From positions 248,001-312,000 of the forward strand of contig CADBXK010000001.1 of the NCBI GenBank assembly GCA_902798695.1: DNA of 64,000 nt. Direction: 5' to 3'. Position numbers and translations under genes: made by a program. Of the stretch, positions 1 to 7,688 are shown one piece after another (position 1 is the first letter of the stretch; the number at the start of each line of letters is the position of its first letter). The notes beneath the pieces were generated by a model. It had not been told where the DNA came from. It ran no database searches and worked only from the letters and a program-made list of their open reading frames with translations. The DNA comes from Oscillospiraceae bacterium (GTDB taxonomy: Bacteria > Bacillota > Clostridia > Oscillospirales > Ruminococcaceae).

Positions 1-533
1 TGCGGAACAACCAATGCTATAACTATTCCTAACAATGCACCACCCAAAACTTCTAATGGGGTATGTCCCAATTTTTCTTTCAATTTTTTCATATCTTCAT
101 CATCTTCTTCAGCATCTTCAAAATTATCAGGTTTTCTGCTAAAAATTTTAAGTTTGTTTTTTATTTCTCTTTGTTTTATATCTGAAATATCTAAAACATC
201 TACAATTCTATTTATAACTCTCGCTTGTTCTCCAGAAGACCTTCTAACACCAGTTGCATCATACATAACTACAACAGCTAAAACTGCCGCTATAGCAAAC
301 ATCGGAGAATCGACCCCACATTCTCTACTAACTGCAATAGCTAACGAACACACAGTAGCAGAATGAGCACTTGGCATTCCACCAGCTCCAAATAAACGTT
401 CTGCATCAAAACGTTTTTCTGATATAAAAACAAACAAAGTCTTTAAAATCTGTGCAATAATCCATCCCACAAACGCACAAATCAAACAATAATTATAAGA
501 AAAAAATTTACTAGCTACGTTAATTAATTCCAT
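1..533 (-). CDS. YuiD-like divergent PAP2 family membrane protein (DUF212), 3' end cut by window
   Basis: The reading frame starts at an ATG and runs off the window edge after about 177 codons. It holds the family landmarks GAGGMPSAHSATV near residue 50 and YDATGVRRSSGEQA near residue 90, followed by an acidic insert and LGHTPLEVLGGALLG. These match the divergent PAP2 (YuiD/DUF212) integral membrane proteins of Firmicutes, which resemble lipid phosphatases but whose reaction is not established. Hydrophobic stretches at the start, middle and end fit several membrane spans. The gene begins 32 bp after the ispA stop on the same strand, so it is probably the distal gene of the nusB-xse-ispA operon. 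The very C-terminus is not visible. Confidence 0.85.
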   Translation of the reverse strand, partial: MELINVASKFFSYNYCLICAFVGWIIAQILKTLFVFISEKRFDAERLFGAGGMPSAHSATVCSLAIAVSRECGVDSPMFAIAAVLAVVVMYDATGVRRSSGEQARVINRIVDVLDISDIKQREIKNKLKIFSRKPDNFEDAEEDDEDMKKLKEKLGHTPLEVLGGALLGIVIALVVP

Positions 534-565
534 ATATTTCTCTCCATAAAGCCACAACTTTTAAT

Positions 566-1450
566 TTAATGATCTCTATTTAATAAAAATTTAGTTAAAT
601 TCATAAGAAATTGATTATTAGGCAATTTATTTAACTCGGAAATGGCATTTTCAGTATATTTCTTAGCTTTCATTTTAGCTTTTTCTAATCCTAATAAAGA
701 AACACTATTTACTTTATTTTCTTCTATATCACTTCCCACCGGTTTTCCTAATATATTCTCAGTTCCAGTAACATCCAATACATCGTCACAAACCTGAAAA
801 GCTAAGCCTAATGATAAAGCATAGTTATTTAAAATTTCAAAATAATTATCATTAACCCCAGCGGCAACTCCTCCTAAACAACAAGCAGCCTGTATTAATG
901 CAGCTGTTTTTCTTTGTTGCATAACTTCAACCATGCTTTCATCTGCTCCATTTTGTTCAATAAACATGTCCATGGTCTGTCCACCAACCATTCCATCAAT
1001 CCCAGACATTTTGCTCAACAAGTCACATGCTTTTAACATATCAGATTCATTAACGCCAAACTTTTTAGCCAATAACAATATTTCAAATGCTGAAAAGAAA
1101 AGTCCATCACCAGCTAAAACAGCCGTTGCCTCATCATATTTAATATGACAAGAAGGTTGTCCTCTACGTAAGTCATCATCATCCATACAAGGTAAATCAT
1201 CATGTATTAAAGACCCTACATGAATAAATTCTACAGCACAGGCAAACGGAATTGCTTTTTGAATATCACATCCAAACATTTCGCATACTGACAAAGTCAA
1301 AACTGGTCTTATTCGTTTGCCACCAGCCATGAGGCTATATTTCATAGCCTCACAAACACGCGTCGACATAGTATGCGTTGATGGTAAAATATTTTTTAAT
1401 TCACTATTAACCATATCAACATACATATTATATTTTTCTTTAAAACTCAC
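566..1450 (-). CDS. ispA: Polyprenyl diphosphate synthase (farnesyl/geranylgeranyl type)
   Basis: This is a trans-isoprenyl diphosphate synthase of 294 residues that condenses IPP with allylic diphosphates to make the precursor of undecaprenyl phosphate and quinone tails. The first Asp-rich motif DDLPCMDDDD is at residues 84-93 and the second, DDVLD, lies in the C-terminal third. GKRIRP near residue 44 is the conserved IPP-binding segment. The start is GTG with a strong AAGGAG ribosome site inside the end of xseB. The residue five positions before the first Asp motif, which limits product length, is Gly79 rather than the Tyr or Phe of bacterial farnesyl synthases, so the product may be longer than C15. 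The overall family is certain; the product length is not. Confidence 0.93.
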   Translation of the reverse strand: MSFKEKYNMYVDMVNSELKNILPSTHTMSTRVCEAMKYSLMAGGKRIRPVLTLSVCEMFGCDIQKAIPFACAVEFIHVGSLIHDDLPCMDDDDLRRGQPSCHIKYDEATAVLAGDGLFFSAFEILLLAKKFGVNESDMLKACDLLSKMSGIDGMVGGQTMDMFIEQNGADESMVEVMQQRKTAALIQAACCLGGVAAGVNDNYFEILNNYALSLGLAFQVCDDVLDVTGTENILGKPVGSDIEENKVNSVSLLGLEKAKMKAKKYTENAISELNKLPNNQFLMNLTKFLLNRDH

Positions 1451-1454
1451 AAAA

Positions 1455-1664
1455 CTACTCCTTCGTTTTTTTGTTGCTCAAATATTCTATTTTTAGTTTA
1501 GCATTATCTAATTCATTTTTACACTTTGAATACAACTCCACACCTTTAGAATATAATTGCAAGTTATTTTCTAATGTTTCATTGCCACTTTCTAATTTTT
1601 CTAATATTGTTTCTAATTGTTCAAAAGCTTCATCAAAAGACATATTCTCCAATTTAGAATTCAT
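1455..1664 (-). CDS. xseB: Exodeoxyribonuclease VII small subunit
   Basis: A 69-residue helical protein with the family pattern FDEAFEQLETILEKLESG followed by an amphipathic helix and LYSKGVELYSKC. XseB binds in several copies to XseA to form exonuclease VII, which degrades single-stranded DNA. I chose the ATG preceded by TTGGAGA at 7 nt, not the in-frame TTG six codons upstream, because that TTG overlaps the ribosome site. It follows xseA and its end carries the ribosome site of ispA, so the three are translated from one message. Confidence 0.92.
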   Translation of the reverse strand: MNSKLENMSFDEAFEQLETILEKLESGNETLENNLQLYSKGVELYSKCKNELDNAKLKIEYLSNKKTKE

Positions 1665-1706
1665 TATTAAATCTCCAATCAAATTTCAAAATGTTAAACA
1701 AACATT

Positions 1707-2897
1707 CTACAATTTTTTAACCAACTTAACACTACATTCACCATTAATAAATTTGACCTTAAAAACATCTCCCAACGACAGTTTGTCCACAGAATTAACA
1801 ATATTGTTTTTGTCATCAACCACTATTGAATACCCTCTTTCTAAAACGCTAAAAGGATTCAAGCTGTTTAACAAAATTTTTTTCTCTATCAATTTATGAT
1901 CATTTTTTTCTATGATTTTACAAATTGAAAAATCTAGTGCTTTTGATAACTGATCTATTCGCTCGTATAAACGCAATACTCGAGAATACGGAGATAAATA
2001 ATTAAGTCTATTTTTCAAATCTAATACATTAACAGAATATCTATCAACTATATTTTTCATACATATTTCAATACGATTCATGACACTATCTACCTGATTT
2101 TTAATTTCTCTAATATCTAAACACACTAACTCAGCAGCAGCGGAAGGCGTAGGAGCTCTTAAGTCGGCAACCAAATCCAACAAACATCTATCCGTTTCAT
2201 GCCCCACCGCAGATATAACAGGAATGTCCAACTTGTAGACTTCTCTAACCACAATTTCACTGTTAAAAGCACTCAAATCTTCAGAAGATCCTCCACCTCT
2301 TCCAATAATTAAAACGTCAGGACGGTCAACAGCTACGAGTTTCAACGCATTCACAATAGAATCTACTGCCTCTTTTCCTTGAACCAAAGCAGAATATACT
2401 TTTATTTTTAACACGGGCATACGCCTAGACAACACTTGTATTATGTCTTGCAAAGCAGCACCACCTGGTGAAGTAATAACTCCTATTTCTTTTGGCTTTT
2501 CAGGAATAGGTCGTTTTTTATCCGAATCAAATAGACCCTCATTCATCAGTTTTAAAGTTAAATCGTCCAAATCTTTTTTTATCGACCCACATCCATCCTC
2601 AGTCATATTTACAACATAAATTTGATATATTCCATCTCTCTCATATACTCCAATATTACCTTTAACAACAACAGACATCCCATTTTCTGGAAAAAACGTC
2701 ACTTTATCTGCTTGTTCATGAAACATAACACATTTAATGGATGTATTTTCATCTTTCAATGTAAAATACATATGCCCAGATTTGTGGTATATAAAATTAG
2801 ATATTTCGCCCCTAACAGATATATTGCCAAACATCTCTTCGTAGGAAAAAATTTGCTTTATAAATTTATTAACATCAGAAACTGTATAACAAATCAT
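1707..2897 (-). CDS. xseA: Exodeoxyribonuclease VII large subunit
   Basis: The catalytic subunit of exonuclease VII, 396 residues, close to the family norm of about 400-450. An N-terminal OB fold for single-stranded DNA binding (about residues 5-100) is followed by the catalytic domain with GVITSPGGAALQDI, IIGRGGGSSEDL and VGHETDRCLLDLVADLRA, then a charged coiled-coil region for XseB binding and a short C-terminal beta segment with LERGYSIV. The product cleaves single-stranded DNA from both ends and acts in mismatch and recombinational repair. It lies between nusB and xseB on the same strand, the usual Clostridia order. Confidence 0.95.
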   Translation of the reverse strand: MICYTVSDVNKFIKQIFSYEEMFGNISVRGEISNFIYHKSGHMYFTLKDENTSIKCVMFHEQADKVTFFPENGMSVVVKGNIGVYERDGIYQIYVVNMTEDGCGSIKKDLDDLTLKLMNEGLFDSDKKRPIPEKPKEIGVITSPGGAALQDIIQVLSRRMPVLKIKVYSALVQGKEAVDSIVNALKLVAVDRPDVLIIGRGGGSSEDLSAFNSEIVVREVYKLDIPVISAVGHETDRCLLDLVADLRAPTPSAAAELVCLDIREIKNQVDSVMNRIEICMKNIVDRYSVNVLDLKNRLNYLSPYSRVLRLYERIDQLSKALDFSICKIIEKNDHKLIEKKILLNSLNPFSVLERGYSIVVDDKNNIVNSVDKLSLGDVFKVKFINGECSVKLVKKL

Positions 2898-2936
2898 TTT
2901 CTGTCCACCACATAAAATAAATAATAATCCACAAAT

Positions 2937-3341
2937 TTAATTTGCTGATTCAATAGATCTCACAAAATTACCAAGAACACCATTAACAAAAGCAGGTCCA
3001 TCATCAGCAAAATATTTTTTAGCAAATTCTACCGCTTCATTTATTGAAACTGGTGGATCTACATCCTCAACGTATAATATTTCATAAACTGATATTTCCA
3101 ATATTGCACGTAAAATACTAGATATTCTATTTATTTTCCAATTTTTCAAAAACGGCGTAATTTTTTCATCCAACTCTTCTCTATGCTGCAAAACACCAGA
3201 GACAATTTTCTTTACATATCCGTTAACATGTATCTCATCTACTTCATCTGCCAAACTAATTAATTCATCAACCTCCAAATCCAAAAAAAAAGATTCAAAC
3301 ACCAATAAAAAAGCATTTTCTCGTGCCCTATGTCTGTTCAT
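2937..3341 (-). CDS. nusB: Transcription antitermination factor NusB
   Basis: A 134-residue all-helical protein with the NusB landmarks RHRARENAFLLVFE at the N-terminus, ISSILRAILEISVYEILY in the middle and PVSINEAVEFAKKYFADDGPAFVNGVL at the end. NusB with S10 (NusE) binds boxA RNA and supports antitermination on rRNA operons. It is the second gene of the asp23-nusB-xseA-xseB-ispA block. Confidence 0.95.
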   Translation of the reverse strand: MNRHRARENAFLLVFESFFLDLEVDELISLADEVDEIHVNGYVKKIVSGVLQHREELDEKITPFLKNWKINRISSILRAILEISVYEILYVEDVDPPVSINEAVEFAKKYFADDGPAFVNGVLGNFVRSIESAN

Positions 3342-3383
3342 AAATTTTTAACCATTACCTTTCTAACATTAATGTAAAATAAA

Positions 3384-3734
3384 CTATTCGGTACACAAAC
3401 CAACAGCATATATATTTACACAAGACACAACCAAATTTGTCATGTTTTGAACAACATTCTTAACTTGAAGCTGCACCTCTTCGCAAACTTTTTTTACAGA
3501 GTAACCAATTTTTATACTAATAGCACAATTTATCTCAACAGTCCCACTATTCATTTCAAAATGAATTTTACTAACATTACTTCTTTTTAAAATATATTGT
3601 TTAAAATCAAAAGGTAGGTTAGCTAACCCCTTAACACCTTTTATTTCCGATATATTCTTTTCAATTATTGTCTCGAGCGCTTTTGCAGAAATATTTAAGT
3701 TTCCAATAACTTTACCGTTATTTTTCAGTTCCAT
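3384..3734 (-). CDS. Asp23/Gls24 family envelope stress protein
   Basis: A 116-residue member of the Asp23/Gls24 family (YqhY/YloU-like). The visible marks are the early segment GNLNISAKALETII, the central EIKGVKGL, and alternating beta and helix with a hydrophobic core. Family members are linked to envelope stress and to control of lipid synthesis; the YqhY branch sits, as here, just upstream of nusB. The ATG after GTAGAGGAGG is chosen because a longer in-frame start would lie upstream of the predicted transcription start of the promoter at 3773-3801. It is the first gene of its operon. Confidence 0.85.
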   Translation of the reverse strand: MELKNNGKVIGNLNISAKALETIIEKNISEIKGVKGLANLPFDFKQYILKRSNVSKIHFEMNSGTVEINCAISIKIGYSVKKVCEEVQLQVKNVVQNMTNLVVSCVNIYAVGLCTE

Positions 3735-3772
3735 TGTCTTAAAATCCTCCTCTACAAAATAACATATAGAAT

Positions 3773-3801
3773 ATTGTATCACATCATAAAATTTATTACA
3801 A
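3773..3801 (-). promoter_or_regulatory. Sigma-A-type promoter of the asp23-nusB-xseAB-ispA operon
   Basis: Reading the minus strand, TTGTAA and TACAAT are separated by 17 bp, 38 bp before the chosen asp23 start. The spacing is ideal; each hexamer differs from consensus by one or two bases. Confidence 0.55.
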
Positions 3802-3836
3802 CTAAAAATATATTATATAGTACAAATAAATAACGA

Positions 3837-5672
3837 TTAAATCAACTTTTCATCATTTTGAATAAAACTTAATATTTCGTGAGCTTTTTCCAATCCAACA
3901 CCAGCAACTTTTGATATTTCCAAAGCATCTGCATATAGCAACTCATTTTTAGATCTAAAATGTTTTAAAATTTTAAGTGCCCTCTTTTCCCCTATACCGT
4001 CAATACGCATCAACTCAATTTCAAAACTTGTTTTTTTTCTAACTTTTCTTTGATAAGATATAGTATATCTGTGAACCTCATCTTGGATTCTAGTTAATAA
4101 CGAAAAAGCATTTTTAAAAGATGTTATAGAAATTTCTCCTCCAAGTCCACTAATCGCCCTAGTTTTATGCTTACTATCCTTTACTATTCCAAAACACGGA
4201 ACATTAAATTTTTCTTTTTCTAAAACTTCTTTAACAGCTGTAATATGTCCTTTACCTCCGTCAATTAAAATCAAATCTGGAATAATCTTAAAACTTTCAT
4301 CATTTTTTTCTTTGTATTCTTTTATTCTTCTGTATATCATTTCTTTCATAGCACCATAGTCATTTCTAATATTAATAGTTTGAATTTTAAATTTTCTATA
4401 TAATTTTTTAACTGGTAATCCATTTTCAAACACAACCATTCCTCCAACAATACCCGTATTTCCTAAATTAGAAATATCATATGCTTCTATGTGCATTGGT
4501 GGATTTTTTAATTTTAGCAATTCTGTTAATTGTTGCAGCGCTTGTATCTCTCTAGATTTATATTTTAAACGAGATGCTAAATATTCAGTTGCGTTTGAAT
4601 ATGCCATATCAACAAGTTTTTTCTTATCTCCTCTACGCGGAACTATTATTTTAACGTTTTTTCCAGTTGTAGTTTCTATATAATTAGAATACAAATCTAA
4701 ATCCAATTCATTATAATCTATCAAAATAATATCTGGTATATCAATGTTATTTTCCGAGTAGTAGCTAGCAATAAAATTACCAAACAAACTATCCAATTCA
4801 CTAATATTATTAAAAATATGACTATCTTTATCTACAATGTGCCCCATTCGAAATTTTAAAATAACAAAACAAATATTATTTTTAGTAACTGCAAAAGAAA
4901 TAACGTCAATACTTCTATTATCATTTAAATATATTTTTTGAGATTGGTTTATTTTTTCAATTGCATTTATTCTATCTCTAAATTTTATTGCTTTTTCAAA
5001 ATCCAACTCCTTAGAAGCTTTTTCCATCTCACGTTTCATATTTTCTAAAGAAGAAACGCTTCCCTTTTTAAGATATTTTATTGCACTATCTACAATCTCA
5101 CCATATTCTTTTTCAGATATATTTTTACAACAAACACCCATACATCTTTTTATATAGTAATTAAGACATGGACGACTATTCATTTGGTGTTCACCCAATT
5201 TTTTTGAGCAGGTAGGCAACATAAAAATTCTATTAACTTCATCAATAGTTTTTTTTACTGAAAACGAACTAATATAAGGACCAATATATTGTGATCCATC
5301 CGAATCTTTTCTCATAGCTAAAGTTATTTTAGGAAACTTTTCATTTGAAATTTTAATATAATGATAACCTTTATCATCCTTAAGCAAAATGTTGTATTTA
5401 GGATTATATTGTTTTATTAAACTACATTCTAAAATTAAAGCCTCAAATTCAGAATCAGTTAATATAAAATCAAAGTCTTCAACATTCGACACCATTTTTT
5501 TTACTTTTTCATTTTGTGACGAAAAATTCCTGAAATAACTAACTACTCTATTTTTCAACACCTTAGCCTTGCCAACATATATCACTTTACCGTTAACATC
5601 TTTCATTATATAAACTCCGGGACTTTTAGTTAATCGGAGCGCTTTCTGTTTCAATCTTTCTATATCATTCAT
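3837..5672 (-). CDS. uvrC: UvrABC system protein C (excinuclease)
   Basis: The dual-incision nuclease of nucleotide excision repair, 611 residues and full length. The N-terminal GIY-YIG domain shows SPGVYIMKD and VIYVGKAKVLKNRV (residues about 18-45). A cysteine cluster (CSKK, CLNYYIKRCMGVC) and a UvrB-interacting UVR segment (KASKELDFEKAIKFRDRI, near 220) follow. The RNase H-like C-terminal nuclease has IEAYDISNLGN and LILIDGGKGH, and the tail carries tandem helix-hairpin-helix motifs (MRIDGIGEKRALKIL, ISKVAGVGLEKAHEIL). uvrA and uvrB are present at 26-31 kb, so the whole UvrABC pathway is encoded here. Confidence 0.97.
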   Translation of the reverse strand: MNDIERLKQKALRLTKSPGVYIMKDVNGKVIYVGKAKVLKNRVVSYFRNFSSQNEKVKKMVSNVEDFDFILTDSEFEALILECSLIKQYNPKYNILLKDDKGYHYIKISNEKFPKITLAMRKDSDGSQYIGPYISSFSVKKTIDEVNRIFMLPTCSKKLGEHQMNSRPCLNYYIKRCMGVCCKNISEKEYGEIVDSAIKYLKKGSVSSLENMKREMEKASKELDFEKAIKFRDRINAIEKINQSQKIYLNDNRSIDVISFAVTKNNICFVILKFRMGHIVDKDSHIFNNISELDSLFGNFIASYYSENNIDIPDIILIDYNELDLDLYSNYIETTTGKNVKIIVPRRGDKKKLVDMAYSNATEYLASRLKYKSREIQALQQLTELLKLKNPPMHIEAYDISNLGNTGIVGGMVVFENGLPVKKLYRKFKIQTINIRNDYGAMKEMIYRRIKEYKEKNDESFKIIPDLILIDGGKGHITAVKEVLEKEKFNVPCFGIVKDSKHKTRAISGLGGEISITSFKNAFSLLTRIQDEVHRYTISYQRKVRKKTSFEIELMRIDGIGEKRALKILKHFRSKNELLYADALEISKVAGVGLEKAHEILSFIQNDEKLI

Positions 5673-5726
5673 ATTCTTTATTATCTCCTATTTTTACATA
5701 ATGAAATAAACACAAACTTTAAATAT

Positions 5727-5754
5727 ATTATACTACAATATAGAAAAATAACAA
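5727..5754 (-). promoter_or_regulatory. Probable promoter of uvrC
   Basis: On the minus strand TTGTTA and TATAAT are 16 bp apart, 55 bp upstream of the uvrC ATG. The promoter directly follows the terminator of the upstream secreted-hydrolase gene, which makes uvrC a separate unit. Confidence 0.5.
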
Positions 5755-5788
5755 AAAGACTCTCTTAATAAACATTCTGAGAGTCTTT
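5753..5788 (-). terminator. Intrinsic terminator of the first secreted hydrolase-like gene
   Basis: Perfect 10-bp arms (AAAGACTCTC and complement) enclose a 14-nt loop. On the minus strand the stem is followed by a T tract, 23 bp after the stop of the hydrolase-like gene. Confidence 0.85.
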
Positions 5789-5810
5789 AAAAATATAAAT
5801 ATAATTAAAA

Positions 5811-7475
5811 CTATGCAGCTTTTCTTGATCCATTCAAAACAAAATTATCCGAAATATGCTTCATTTGATCTAAATATGAAATTTTGTTATTTTCATCTTT
5901 ATTTATTAAGGTAGCTAAGCATATCTCTGGTTCATGCATTGCAATTATATTGTCAATATTTTTAATGAAAATATAGAAATATCTATAATTGGCAATTTTA
6001 TTAACCGATATCAATAAATCATTAATGCCTTTTTCTAACTCATCTACTTCTTCTCTGCTAACTTGCTTAGCAGGATCTATTTTACTTTGCTTCAAATTGT
6101 ATTCTAAAAAAGTGCTTTCAACAACACTTCTAACTATTTTTTTTAACTTAGAATTACTAATTGCCGCCTTTCCAACTAAAGCCGATTTACTATTTTCATC
6201 TAAAAATATCTCTAAAACATTACGCAATGCTTTCATAAATATTTCATCCGATTGAATAAGACCTACAAATCGAGCAACAACTTCTTCATGCTCAGAATAT
6301 GCTAATCGTTTATATTTCGCAATATTTGCAATACGCATACGTTTATCATTAGAGTATTTTTCAAAAATACTATTGGATATCATTTTGAAAAATTCATTTA
6401 AAAATTTAGACTGCGTACTGATATCCTCTGAAAACCAATTACAACCATATGTTTGAAACTTATCAGCTTTATACTCCACTTTATTTTTACCATGAATATT
6501 AACACACATTTTACTCAAAACATCTTTTACTTTTAAAATTTCTTCAGAATTTTTTTCTTCAAGAAGTTTATGGTCTATTCCTGGTCTTACAAATCCCCAT
6601 TCTCTTAACGCTAATTTAGTAACAAAATCATCATCATTAATTATATTATGAATATTATAATATTTTCCACACTTATTACTTATTACATCACTATAGCCCA
6701 TAGGTGCTTCAAATGTGTAAGTATATATATCATCTTGAGATATGTTTATGTTTTTATTATAGGAATCCAAAATTCCTTCACAATCATATACATTACAAGA
6801 ATCATTATATAACTTTCCAACCAACCCTGCTACTGCTCCACCTCTACTATATCCAACTATCCAAAATTTTACATTTTTTTCAATTCCTTCAGTACCATTA
6901 ATATAATTATCCACAAAATTTTTAACCACTCTAGCTGCATTGTCAAATCCACGATGATTACCAACAGAACCTATTAACATATTATTGGCCCACTCAGCTT
7001 CATATCCTCCTCCTCTAACTACAATAGGAATCAATGTATATTTTCTACCATCAATATATATTTGTTTATTAGCTGTTGCAACTCCAATAGTTTTGAGTGT
7101 AGGTTTTTTTTCAAAATCACTATTTACTTCTATATTTTTAAAACCTATATCTTTAAGCAACTTTTTTACATTTTTACTTTGATTTTTATAATCAGTTCCC
7201 AAACTTCCTTTATTAGCAAATGCGGAAAGTTCTAGACAAAGTGACATTGTAGCCAAACTTGAATTATATTGCGTTGCAGAATCTTTAAAATATAAATCAC
7301 TATAAACATACGGTAGTTTGTTATATGTGTCAGATTCTTTTTGAAACACACCAGAAATACTATAAAATTCAGGATAATTAGCATTTCCACAGCCATAAAC
7401 ATTAAAAAACATTGTAAAAATTAACATTAAAGAAATTACAAGAGAAAGGCAATTAATTGTTTTTGATTTTCCCAT
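5811..7475 (-). CDS. Secreted class 3 lipase-like serine hydrolase, possible lipoprotein (paralogue A)
   Basis: A 554-residue exported protein. The ATG after GTGAGGAG gives a basic start, a hydrophobic core (residues 10-27) and VYGC, a weak lipobox with Cys29, so it may be a lipoprotein. The hydrolase core has IVGYSRGGA with nucleophile Ser210, then NIINDDDFVT and RPGIDHKL, which I read as the acid and His of a class 3 lipase-like (Mbeg1-like) triad. The region from residue 50 on aligns with the downstream paralogue: YVYSDLYFKDSATQYNSSLA against the matching segment there, and IPIVVRGGGYE against IPVVIRGGGYE. The C-terminal 250 residues are helical and lack the repeats of the paralogue. Substrate unknown; a phospholipid or other ester outside the cell is the natural guess. 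It has its own terminator and is probably monocistronic. Confidence 0.7.
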   Translation of the reverse strand: MGKSKTINCLSLVISLMLIFTMFFNVYGCGNANYPEFYSISGVFQKESDTYNKLPYVYSDLYFKDSATQYNSSLATMSLCLELSAFANKGSLGTDYKNQSKNVKKLLKDIGFKNIEVNSDFEKKPTLKTIGVATANKQIYIDGRKYTLIPIVVRGGGYEAEWANNMLIGSVGNHRGFDNAARVVKNFVDNYINGTEGIEKNVKFWIVGYSRGGAVAGLVGKLYNDSCNVYDCEGILDSYNKNINISQDDIYTYTFEAPMGYSDVISNKCGKYYNIHNIINDDDFVTKLALREWGFVRPGIDHKLLEEKNSEEILKVKDVLSKMCVNIHGKNKVEYKADKFQTYGCNWFSEDISTQSKFLNEFFKMISNSIFEKYSNDKRMRIANIAKYKRLAYSEHEEVVARFVGLIQSDEIFMKALRNVLEIFLDENSKSALVGKAAISNSKLKKIVRSVVESTFLEYNLKQSKIDPAKQVSREEVDELEKGINDLLISVNKIANYRYFYIFIKNIDNIIAMHEPEICLATLINKDENNKISYLDQMKHISDNFVLNGSRKAA

Positions 7476-7556
7476 TTTAAACAACTCCTCACTCACAATA
7501 AAACACTTCAAATTAATTTTTAATATTAATTTAATTTTATCACTAATATATTGATA

Positions 7557-7581
7557 AAATATTAACAAATTGTTAATATTT
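7557..7581. repeat. 25-bp perfect inverted repeat upstream of hydrolase-like gene A
   Basis: Two 12-base arms, AAATATTAACAA and its exact complement, flank one central base, about 82 bp before the start codon. A second imperfect inverted repeat (ATTTTATCA with TGATAAAAT) lies nearer the gene. They could be an operator or a 5' mRNA hairpin. The region is very AT-rich, so some symmetry is expected by chance. Confidence 0.5.
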
Positions 7582-7640
7582 AGAAAATACGTAAATTTGC
7601 AATATATAAACCTGAGTATTTTTGTATATTTTAAACAAAT

Positions 7641-7672
7641 AAAAATCTCGTGTTTCCTAGCACGAGATTTTT
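7641..7672 (-). terminator. Intrinsic terminator of the second hydrolase-like gene
   Basis: Perfect 12-bp arms (AAAAATCTCGTG and complement) around an 8-nt loop, ending in a T run on the minus strand, 17 bp beyond the stop of the gene. It separates the two paralogues into different transcripts. Confidence 0.85.
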
Positions 7673-7688
7673 ATTGAACTATGATACA

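Noticed and set aside
1471..1899. Open frame of 142 codons on the plus strand
   Set aside because: Antisense to xseB and the end of xseA, both of which are certain; no start signals.
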